A stretch of DNA of 63,373 nt from assembly GCF_021647475.1 (NCBI RefSeq), contig NZ_JAKIUR010000012.1, positions 1 through 63,373 of the forward strand. Reading direction: 5' to 3'. Every line of letters begins with the position of its first letter. Position 1 is the first letter of the stretch. The notes under the pieces are model-generated. The model did no database searches, was not told the DNA's origin, and saw nothing but the letters and a program-made list of their open reading frames with translations. This stretch comes from Lutibacter sp. (lineage in GTDB: Bacteria; Bacteroidota; Bacteroidia; Flavobacteriales; Flavobacteriaceae). Of the stretch, positions 17,767-24,739 are shown piece by piece. A program made the translations under genes and the position numbers.

Positions 17767-20700
17767 TTAAAATTCAACATTTAAGCCTACAGAAATTGTT
17801 TGTTGTATAGGCGATCCTCCTCTTTGATATCCATAAGTTGTAGATAACTGAGTGCCAGATTTATGATAGACAGATTCTGGATTCCAACCGGTATAATTTT
17901 TTGCCGTGAGATACATTAAATTTTGCCCTGAGACATAAACTCTAAATTTAGTTAGGTTAAGTTTATCAGCTGTGCTACTTGGTAATGTATATCCAATATT
18001 TACGTTTCTTAATGCTACATAAGAAGCATTTTGTATGATAGAATTGGTAAATATTTTTTGCTTAATAAAGCCTTGATTTGGTGTACTAGAAATAAAATCT
18101 TGAGCAGAATTAAATTGATTGAAAATATATTGATCCGCCATATTTCTTACCTCTGCACCATGACTACCTTGAAACATAAAAGAAATATCAAAATCGTAAA
18201 TTTTAAAATCATTAGAAAAACTCCACACTAAATCTGGATATGGATTACCTAATATGGTTTTATCATTGTCATCAATCAATCCATCACCATTTAAATCTTT
18301 TACATAAACATCTTGAGCTTGAGCTCCAATTGGATGATAAGGATTGGATATATACTCTAAAGGAATTTGTTTATCTACAACCCAACCGTAAAATGATGAG
18401 ATAGGGTTGCCCTCAAGATTAATCCATTCAGCAGCTCTCTTTGAGTCAACACTTTGTATCTGACCATTAGAATCTGCAAAATCTAGTAATTCATTTTTAT
18501 TATGAGATGCAATTAAAGTTGTTTTCCAAGAGAAGTTCTCCTTTGACACGTTGCGCGAACGTAACTCTAATTCAACACCACTATTTTTTACCTTTCCAAG
18601 GTTTACTAAAGCTTCTGTAAAACCTGTAGTTGCCGATATTGGATTGTTTAATAATAGTTGATCACTTGTTCTATTATAATAATCTAATGAACCTGTAATG
18701 ATATTATTTGCAAAACCAAAGTCTATACCAGGGTTAATTTCTCTTAAACGTTCCCATTGTAAATCTTTATTTGCAATGTTTAGCGGATTATAACCATTAG
18801 TTATATTACCATTAATTACAGCTGTAGAAGGATCAAGTAAGGAATAGGAAGGATAGAAATCTATTTGATTACTACCTGTATCTAATGCGTTGCTTCCTGT
18901 AAAACCATAACTTATACGTAATTTTAAATTATTAACAACTTCACTTTCTTTTAAAAAACTTTCGTTACTAACTATCCATCCAACAGAAAAAGCAGGGAAA
19001 TTTCCGTATTTATAATTTGAACCAAAAATTGAGCTACCATCGCGTCTGAAACTAACGGAAGCTAAATATTTATTATCAAAAGCATAATTAGCTCTTGCAA
19101 ATATAGAAACTAACGCTTCTTCATATTCTTCAGAGCTAAAATTTATAATGTTAGTTGCTGCCGATATTGTTTGTAGTTTATCGGATGTATAACCATTTCC
19201 TGAAATAGCATCATTACTAAATTTCCAACGTTCAGTAGCCAAACCAGCAATAGCAGATATAGTATGTTTTCCTATGGTTTTGTCATAAGCAAAATAACCG
19301 TCTAGAGATCCATGTACTCGTTTTTCATTAAACAAATCTAATTGCGCAGCAGCAGCTCCTTTTCTACTTGCCTGTACACCTTGCCATCTACGTCTTTTAG
19401 TATATTGGACATCTCCACCAGCTGTTATTTTAATATTTAAATCGTCATTAATGTTATATTTTCCATAAGCACTTCCAAAAATTTTAAATTTATTATCTGT
19501 ACGATCACGTTCTAAAATTTTTGCAGCAGGATTGGTATTGGACGTATTACTAATACTTGTTCCCCCAGATGCAACTGGCACACCATTAGCCAGATCATAG
19601 TTGTCAAACATACGTTGTATGGCATAGTCGCCAATTTGAGCATTTGCATATTTACCACCATCTCTTAATCTATTTACAAATTGAATATTACGTGCATCTA
19701 AATAGACAGGCAACCAGGAAGGCTGACGTAAAATATCGTGTGTAGAACCATCAAAACGACGTCTGTCTGTTATAGAAGGAGTTAAATTCACACCAAATGA
19801 AAATTTATCATTTAATTTTGTATTAACCTTTAATTTAAGACTATACTTTTTATAGTCATCAGTTAACAAAACACCTTCGTCATGTAAATAACTTAAGGCT
19901 GTACTGAATTTTGTTCTTTTACTTCCTCCTCTAGCTGCAAATGAGTAACTAGAAATAATTCCTCCATTAAAGATTACATCTTGCCAGTTTGTATTATCCC
20001 CTAATAACTGTTTGTATTTAGTTTTGTCTGATATTGCACCTGTTGCTGCTAATTCTTCAGCGGCAGTTTTAGCTACAGAAAAGGTATAAGCATCACTATG
20101 TCTTCCTTCTTTATATCCAGTATAAGAATTAAAACTAAATTTAGTTTCACCTTCTTTCCCACTTTTGGTAGAAATCATTATAATACCATTTGCACCACGA
20201 GAACCATAAATAGAAGTAGATGCAGCATCTTTTAATATTTCAAAAGATTGCACATCATTCATATCTAATGATCCCAGGTAATCACCATCTACCACCAATC
20301 CATCTACAACAATTAAAGGTGTAGAATTACCCGTAATTGAACCAGGTCCACGAATTGTAATTGTTGGTGCAGCACCTGCTGAACCATCTGTGTTTTGAAT
20401 GTTTACACCAGAAACTCTACCAACAAGAGCTTCATCTACACGTGGCACAGCTTCATTCTCCATATTCTTATTTACAACTTTTGAAATAGATCCTGTTAAA
20501 TGAGATTTTTTTGATGTTCCATATCCAATTACAACAACTTCATCAAGAACATTTTGTTGCTCCTTTAATGTTATATTTAGATTTTTTTGATTGTTTATAG
20601 TAATTGATTTGGTTTCAAATCCTAAAAAAGAAAATTGTAATACATCTCCTTTTTTTACGTCTAAAGAAAACACACCGTCAAAATCGGAGGTCGTTCCTTT

Positions 20701-20853
20701 TGCAGATCCCTTTATAATAACATTTACCCCAGGAACTGGAGAATTATCAGCTGCTGACAAAACCGTACCTTTTATAGGATAGCTAGTTTGTGCTATTAAA
20801 GATAAATTGAGTAATAATACTGCAATTATAGTTAATTTAGATTTTAAATTCAT
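17767..20853 (-). CDS. SusC-like TonB-dependent outer-membrane transporter
   Basis: TonB-linked outer-membrane protein of 1028 residues: signal peptide (to about residue 21), a carboxypeptidase-D-like regulatory domain (about 25-100, IKGTVLSAADNSPVPGV), a TonB-box region near EVVVIGYGTSKK, the plug domain (about 115-230), and a 22-strand barrel ending in the aromatic terminus VGLNVEF. With SusD it imports alginate oligosaccharides. It opens the operon SusC-SusD-PKD-PL7. The mRNA leader is long (about 320 nt), and the promoter is overlapped by a triple operator, so both repressor and leader control are possible. Confidence 0.95.
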   Translation of the reverse strand: MNLKSKLTIIAVLLLNLSLIAQTSYPIKGTVLSAADNSPVPGVNVIIKGSAKGTTSDFDGVFSLDVKKGDVLQFSFLGFETKSITINNQKNLNITLKEQQNVLDEVVVIGYGTSKKSHLTGSISKVVNKNMENEAVPRVDEALVGRVSGVNIQNTDGSAGAAPTITIRGPGSITGNSTPLIVVDGLVVDGDYLGSLDMNDVQSFEILKDAASTSIYGSRGANGIIMISTKSGKEGETKFSFNSYTGYKEGRHSDAYTFSVAKTAAEELAATGAISDKTKYKQLLGDNTNWQDVIFNGGIISSYSFAARGGSKRTKFSTALSYLHDEGVLLTDDYKKYSLKLKVNTKLNDKFSFGVNLTPSITDRRRFDGSTHDILRQPSWLPVYLDARNIQFVNRLRDGGKYANAQIGDYAIQRMFDNYDLANGVPVASGGTSISNTSNTNPAAKILERDRTDNKFKIFGSAYGKYNINDDLNIKITAGGDVQYTKRRRWQGVQASRKGAAAAQLDLFNEKRVHGSLDGYFAYDKTIGKHTISAIAGLATERWKFSNDAISGNGYTSDKLQTISAATNIINFSSEEYEEALVSIFARANYAFDNKYLASVSFRRDGSSIFGSNYKYGNFPAFSVGWIVSNESFLKESEVVNNLKLRISYGFTGSNALDTGSNQIDFYPSYSLLDPSTAVINGNITNGYNPLNIANKDLQWERLREINPGIDFGFANNIITGSLDYYNRTSDQLLLNNPISATTGFTEALVNLGKVKNSGVELELRSRNVSKENFSWKTTLIASHNKNELLDFADSNGQIQSVDSKRAAEWINLEGNPISSFYGWVVDKQIPLEYISNPYHPIGAQAQDVYVKDLNGDGLIDDNDKTILGNPYPDLVWSFSNDFKIYDFDISFMFQGSHGAEVRNMADQYIFNQFNSAQDFISSTPNQGFIKQKIFTNSIIQNASYVALRNVNIGYTLPSSTADKLNLTKFRVYVSGQNLMYLTAKNYTGWNPESVYHKSGTQLSTTYGYQRGGSPIQQTISVGLNVEF

Positions 20854-20982
20854 AATATGTTTTTTGTATAAGAATTAAGTTTGAGTAATACATTTTTAAA
20901 TATTAATAATAGTTCAGATTTTAATCTTAAGTTTCTCCATTTTATAAACCAACTACTTTTAAAAAAGATTAATTAAAATTCT

Positions 20983-20990
20983 TATTTTTG
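20983..20990 (+). promoter_or_regulatory. Plus-strand -7 box inside the SusC leader
   Basis: TATTTTTG matches the Bacteroidota -7 consensus TAnnTTTG and points away from SusC. No good TTTG -33 box is visible 19-21 bases upstream (only a TTTT at 20957). It would start a transcript near 20997. Confidence 0.4.
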
Positions 20991-20993
20991 CAG

Positions 20994-21026
20994 TTAACAA
21001 CATGGTGTACAAAATGTCATGTTCAT
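20994..21026 (-). CDS. Possible 10-codon leader ORF in the SusC mRNA
   Basis: Minus-strand ATG at 21026-21024 opens MNMTFCTPCC and stops with TAA at 20996-20994. A strong Shine-Dalgarno sequence, AGGAGGG (21040-21034), sits 7 bases before the ATG, unusual for Bacteroidota. The SD can pair within a hairpin bounded by TTACT/AGTAA, and an AACATG/CATGTT hairpin lies within the ORF. It ends 140 bases before the SusC start. It could be a regulatory leader peptide or a coincidence. Confidence 0.35.
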   Translation of the reverse strand: MNMTFCTPCC

Positions 21027-21090
21027 TTTACTTCCCTCCTAAGTGGAGTAAATTTTTCTAAAAAGGGTAGGTGCAACTATCCTTTTTTTT
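20997..21090 (+). ncRNA. Candidate antisense small RNA to the SusC leader
   Basis: The interval lies between a plus-strand -7 box (20983-20990) and a good plus-strand terminator (21061-21090). The RNA of about 94 nt would contain three hairpins: AACATG/CATGTT, TTACTTC/GGAGTAA (one G-U pair) and the terminator. It would be fully complementary to the leader ORF and its SD, with CCCUCCUAA facing AGGAGGG. In Bacteroides, cis-antisense RNAs to SusC leaders (DonS-type) are known, so the arrangement is plausible. Expression is not shown. Confidence 0.35.
21061..21090 (+). terminator. Intrinsic terminator in the SusC leader region
   Basis: Stem GGGTAG/CTATCC (21065-21070 and 21077-21082, one G-U pair), loop GTGCAA, preceded by AAAA and followed by eight T. 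On the minus strand the same stem has an A-C mismatch, so it reads best on the plus strand, opposite to SusC. Confidence 0.6.
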
Positions 21091-21148
21091 GTGTCTAGTT
21101 TTAAGGTGAATTTTCAATAATTTTTGTTTTTTGAATTAATATTATTTT

Positions 21149-21186
21149 TTGGTAAACCAAACTGGTAAACCAAACTGGTTGACCAA
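21149..21186. promoter_or_regulatory. Triple GntR/UxuR-type operator at the SusC promoter
   Basis: Three 12-bp near-palindromes with a 13-bp period: TTGGTAAACCAA (21149-21160), CTGGTAAACCAA (21162-21173) and CTGGTTGACCAA (21175-21186). The form TGGTnnACCA is that of UxuR/ExuR-type FadR-family sites. The last copy overlaps the SusC -7 box by 3 bases and covers the expected start of transcription, so bound repressor would block initiation. Confidence 0.75.
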
Positions 21187-21214
21187 ATATAAAAAAAATT
21201 ATCTACTTAACAAA
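21184..21214 (-). promoter_or_regulatory. SusC operon promoter
   Basis: On the minus strand: TTTG (21214-21211), a 19-base spacer, then TATATTTG (21191-21184). This fits the Bacteroidota sigma consensus TTTG-N19-TAnnTTTG exactly. Transcription should begin near 21177, giving a leader of about 320 nt before SusC. Confidence 0.75.
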
Positions 21215-21257
21215 AAATTAACATAATAATCTCATCTTTATACAACTAAAGATATAG

Positions 21258-21605
21258 TTATTCCATAAAATCTTCTCTAATTGGACTAAAAACGTCAATA
21301 AGTATTCCCGCTTTTGTGCAAGTTGCTCCGTGAAGTACCTTCGGTGGAATATATACAGAATCTCCACCTTTTACTATTTTAGTTTCTCCACCAATTGAAA
21401 ATTCAAACTCCCCACTCGCTACATATGTAGTTTGTGAATGATAATGTTCATGTTCATAACCAATACCTCCTTCGTCAAAACTTACTTTAACAAGCATAAT
21501 TTTATCATCATAGCCCATTATTTTACGCTTAACCCCTTCTCCTACTACTTCCCATTCTTGGTTTTCGTCTAATAAAAATTCTTTACTTGCTCCAAAACTT
21601 TTCAT
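21258..21605 (-). CDS. kdgF: KdgF-like cupin, unsaturated uronate lineariser
   Basis: Small single-domain cupin of 115 residues. Metal ligands expected of the fold are present: His52 and His54 in YEHEHYH, Gln58, and His92 in PPKVLHGA. The C-terminal DVFSPIREDF matches KdgF, which converts 4-deoxy-5-unsaturated uronate, the monomer released by alginate lyases, to the linear DEH form in the cytoplasm. It follows the PL17 exolyase gene by 14 bases, so the monomer-producing and monomer-linearising steps are co-transcribed. A related cupin at 52247-52579 is outside the locus. Confidence 0.9.
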   Translation of the reverse strand: MKSFGASKEFLLDENQEWEVVGEGVKRKIMGYDDKIMLVKVSFDEGGIGYEHEHYHSQTTYVASGEFEFSIGGETKIVKGGDSVYIPPKVLHGATCTKAGILIDVFSPIREDFME

Positions 21606-21619
21606 AATTGTTATTTCTA

Positions 21620-23899
21620 TTAATTAATATTTGTGTAATAATAAGATCCAATCCATTGGTAAACCTTGTCGTTCAGTTTTAATTTGTGTTTACTGGTTTT
21701 TGAAACAACATCATTAGCCAACATCAATAATTTTGATTTTCCATTTACGGTTTTAATTTTAATTGAAACAAATTCTGGAGTATTTGTCAAAACTTCTAAA
21801 TTTGAAATAATGCTTTTTGAATTTAATGCCAATTCTGATACCGGACTATAACTACCATGGGGCTCAATAACAGAAACAAAAATGGTGTTTTGTGTATCCT
21901 TTCTTCTCAAAATAAATGCAGGATCATTTCTTAAATTGAAATGAGGATCATTTGCTCCAATTTTTGCGAATATTAAATTATCATTTTTAGTAGCAACTGT
22001 TGTCAATGTATAAAATACACCTTGATTTAACCAAGAAAATTTAACATTATTAGAAGTCGGTTTCCCTTCTCCTATTTTCCATAAATACTGATAACCGTCT
22101 TTTTCACCTAATGGTTTTAATTCTGAATTTACTTTATAATCAAAATTTGTTTCCATTATTTGACCAAAATAATAAAAAGGTAAATCGTATTGATTTTTAG
22201 TTTTTGATTGAACTTGAAGCACATCAATTACAAAAGGTTTTTCAAATTCATCATCATTAATAATTGCCATTGTTCTATGTAATTGAGTACCTGAATAAGC
22301 ATTATCCTCTTTTGCACTTACAATTTTGATACTGCTATTTTTTGCATCAAAAAAGAATAAATCAGAATGATGTTTACTACCAATTTCATATTTTCCTTTA
22401 AATTGACTCGATTCATTTTGAACAAGGGTGTTATGTGCAATTGTTTGTTTTGCCCAAGTTTTGTTTTCTTTTAAATAATTACCACCTCCTTTTTGTTCAA
22501 TATTTACAAATCGCACCAAACCATAATCTTGTAAAACTTCATTGCTATTATTAAATAATGAAAAAGATAATTTATCATAATGTCCGTGACTTAATCCTTG
22601 TGCCGTATATTTAAAGACTAACTCCAAATCATTACTTCTTAATATACCTACACCACCTTGTTTTCCTTCTGGCCCATCTGATAAATTCACTGATTTTTTA
22701 ATAAAAGGTTTCGTTTTACCTTCTTCAATTCCTTTGGCTACTGCCAAACCGGCATCATCTAATGTAACCACTTGTTGTTTATTTGCAATATCTAATAATT
22801 TTGGATCTTCTCCTCCAAATTTATAGGCAATATCTACTGATGAAACTACTGACTTTGAATAATATGACATTCCTTTTTGAGCATCATTTAAAGTGAAAAA
22901 ATCTCCATTTTTATTCGATAGGTTTAGTAATGTTGACACGGCTTTTATTAAAACACTATCTTTATATTTAAAAATTTCAAGATTTGGTTTCACATTTTGC
23001 AAAGCTTCAGCAAAAATTAGAAAAGGATACATTGCATAACGTTGATAATAAGGCCCTTCAGTATAATATCCATCAGGTGAAAAAGGCTCTTCTATGTTTG
23101 CTAAAAATCCTGCCTTTTCCCCTTTAACTTTTATAAGTCCACCATCATTATCTTTCATTCCTTCTTTTAAATGATCATCCTTTATACCGTACAATGCCCG
23201 ATTTAATAAACGGTCATCATCCATAACCAAAGCAATCATACCAACAGCAGCATTTCCCCAGGTGCTATGGTTATGAATACGGTTAAAAAATTGAGGATTT
23301 CCAATAGATATAAAATCTGCAAAAGGTTTAAATAAATCTTTTTCTAAAAAGTCCCTATCGTCTTTTGAAAGCCAATCATAAATACAGTCATAAGCCTGAC
23401 TTGTGTAAACTAACCAATTGGCATCGTTTAAACATTGCCAAAATAATTTACCACGGGCATACGATCTGGTTTGTGGGTGAAGCGGCAAGGTTGGATACAT
23501 TTTTGCATACTCTAATAACATATCTCTAACATAAACTGCATATTTTTCATCACCCAATAACTGAAACAAAACTCCAGCTTTTTGCATCATTAAGTGATTT
23601 TTTTTATGACGTTCATGAGTGTATCCTCCTGAATAATCTTTAGGAATTGGTACGTCTATTCCTGCTAAAATTTCGGCATCAACTTCTTTTTTTGTTACGG
23701 CTAATGTTTTATCAAATATTGGTATATGACCTAATTGTGCCTTTATATCTTGAACTCCTTGTTTGGTTAAAATTAAACTAGGATGCTGTAGCCCTCTATT
23801 AATTGTAGGATTATTTAGTTTTTTAGCATCCTTTTCACAAGACGAAAATAGTCCTAAACTAATTAAAAAGAGAGAGAATATTACATATGAAAATCGCAT
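21620..23899 (-). CDS. Oligoalginate lyase, PL17 family, lipoprotein
   Basis: PL17 exolyase of 759 residues releasing unsaturated uronate monomers from oligoalginate. It has a lipoprotein signal (lipobox SSC near residue 20), then an alpha-toroid alginate_lyase domain (about 60-380) with YTHERHKKNHLMM and the active-site segment RIHNHSTWGNAAVGM, and a heparinase II/III domain (about 400-650) containing LSHGHYDKLSFSLF. The catalytic Tyr and His lie in these blocks. It is first in a two-gene unit with kdgF. Its promoter is overlapped by the double operator at 23916-23940. Confidence 0.92.
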   Translation of the reverse strand: MRFSYVIFSLFLISLGLFSSCEKDAKKLNNPTINRGLQHPSLILTKQGVQDIKAQLGHIPIFDKTLAVTKKEVDAEILAGIDVPIPKDYSGGYTHERHKKNHLMMQKAGVLFQLLGDEKYAVYVRDMLLEYAKMYPTLPLHPQTRSYARGKLFWQCLNDANWLVYTSQAYDCIYDWLSKDDRDFLEKDLFKPFADFISIGNPQFFNRIHNHSTWGNAAVGMIALVMDDDRLLNRALYGIKDDHLKEGMKDNDGGLIKVKGEKAGFLANIEEPFSPDGYYTEGPYYQRYAMYPFLIFAEALQNVKPNLEIFKYKDSVLIKAVSTLLNLSNKNGDFFTLNDAQKGMSYYSKSVVSSVDIAYKFGGEDPKLLDIANKQQVVTLDDAGLAVAKGIEEGKTKPFIKKSVNLSDGPEGKQGGVGILRSNDLELVFKYTAQGLSHGHYDKLSFSLFNNSNEVLQDYGLVRFVNIEQKGGGNYLKENKTWAKQTIAHNTLVQNESSQFKGKYEIGSKHHSDLFFFDAKNSSIKIVSAKEDNAYSGTQLHRTMAIINDDEFEKPFVIDVLQVQSKTKNQYDLPFYYFGQIMETNFDYKVNSELKPLGEKDGYQYLWKIGEGKPTSNNVKFSWLNQGVFYTLTTVATKNDNLIFAKIGANDPHFNLRNDPAFILRRKDTQNTIFVSVIEPHGSYSPVSELALNSKSIISNLEVLTNTPEFVSIKIKTVNGKSKLLMLANDVVSKTSKHKLKLNDKVYQWIGSYYYTNIN

Positions 23900-23915
23900 T
23901 TTCTAAAAATTATAA

Positions 23916-23940
23916 TTGGTTTACCAAATTGGTTTACCAA
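23916..23940. promoter_or_regulatory. Double GntR/UxuR-type operator in the PL17/RraA divergent region
   Basis: Two perfect palindromes TTGGTTTACCAA (23916-23927 and 23929-23940) with a 13-bp period, the same as at SusC. The right copy overlaps the PL17 -7 box by 3 bases, exactly the register seen at 21184. It should control both divergent genes. Confidence 0.78.
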
Positions 23941-23968
23941 ATATATGTATATTTGTAACGCAAACAAA
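23938..23968 (-). promoter_or_regulatory. PL17-kdgF promoter
   Basis: Minus strand TTTG (23968-23965), 19-base spacer, TATATTTG (23945-23938). Expected start near 23931, leader about 30 nt. It has the same architecture as the SusC promoter. Confidence 0.72.
23948..23955 (+). promoter_or_regulatory. -7 box of the RraA-PL6 promoter
   Basis: TATATTTG on the plus strand, only 2 bases from the opposing -7 box. A TTG inside the right operator (23929-23931) could be the upstream box, though the spacing of 16 is short. Expected leader about 43 nt. Confidence 0.55.
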
Positions 23969-24004
23969 TTTTTAACAGATTAATTATCAACACATCTAAA
24001 TTCT

Positions 24005-24733
24005 ATGACCATTTTAGCAAAATCGACTACAGAAAAACTAAAAAAAGTAAGTACACCCACTATTGCGACTTGCTTATTTAAAAAAGGTTATAAAAATCAA
24101 TTTATTCAGAATGTTGTCCCTTTAAAAAAAGGTAGACCAACAATGGTAGGAGAAGCATTTACACTACGTTATATTCCCGCTAGAGAAGATTTAAATCCTA
24201 TTACCATTTTCAGATACCCTCAACATCCACAAAGGGAAGCCATTGAAACTTGTCCACATGGATCGATTTTGGTAATTGATAGTCGTAAAAACGCAAGAGC
24301 TGCTTCTGGTGGTGATATATTAGTAACTCGTTTAATGAAACGTGGAGCAACTGGAATTGTAACCGATGGTGGTTTTAGAGATTCCTCCAATATAGCAAAT
24401 TTAGATTTTCCTTCATATCATCAAAAACTTAGTGCACCAACCAATTTAACACTACATCAAGCTTTAGATATAAATGTGCCAATTGGTTGTGGAGATGTTG
24501 CCGTTTTTCCTGATGATGTGATTGTAGGTGATAATGATGGTGTAATGGTAATTCCACAGGAAATTACAGATGAAGTAGCAAATGAATGTACTGAAATGAC
24601 CATTTTTTAAAATTATGTTTTAGAACAAGTTAACCAAGGAAAGTTAATTATAGGTTTATATCCACCAACACTCGAATCTACACTAGTTGAATTTGAAAAA
24701 TGGGAAATTAATAATAAAAATAATTTAATCTAA
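24005..24733 (+). pseudogene. RraA-family protein gene interrupted by an in-frame TAA
   Basis: The frame codes an RraA-like protein (class II HMG/CHA aldolase fold, long form). It has the family blocks VSTPTIATCLFKKG, AFTLRYIPAREDLNPI, GGDILVTRLMKRGATGIVTDGG and INVPIGCGDVAVFPDDVIVGD. After MTIF the codon at 24608-24610 is TAA. The same frame then continues for 40 more sense codons (24611-24730) that read like the normal family end (NYVLEQVNQGKLIIGLYPP, later FEKWEI) to TAA 24731-24733. Relatives have an acidic residue at the stop position, so GAA to TAA is the likely change. The product would be 201 residues, or about 242 with readthrough. It is first in the unit with the second PL6. Its role in alginate use is unknown. 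Confidence 0.75.
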
Positions 24734-24739
24734 TAAATA

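Noticed and set aside
21149..21186. Short tandem repeats that could suggest a CRISPR remnant
   Set aside because: Units are 13 bp with no spacers, each is a palindrome, and the array overlaps a promoter; operators explain it better.
24629..24640. Additional operator half-site (GTTAACCAAG) near the RraA stop
   Set aside because: Only one half matches and it lies inside conserved coding sequence.
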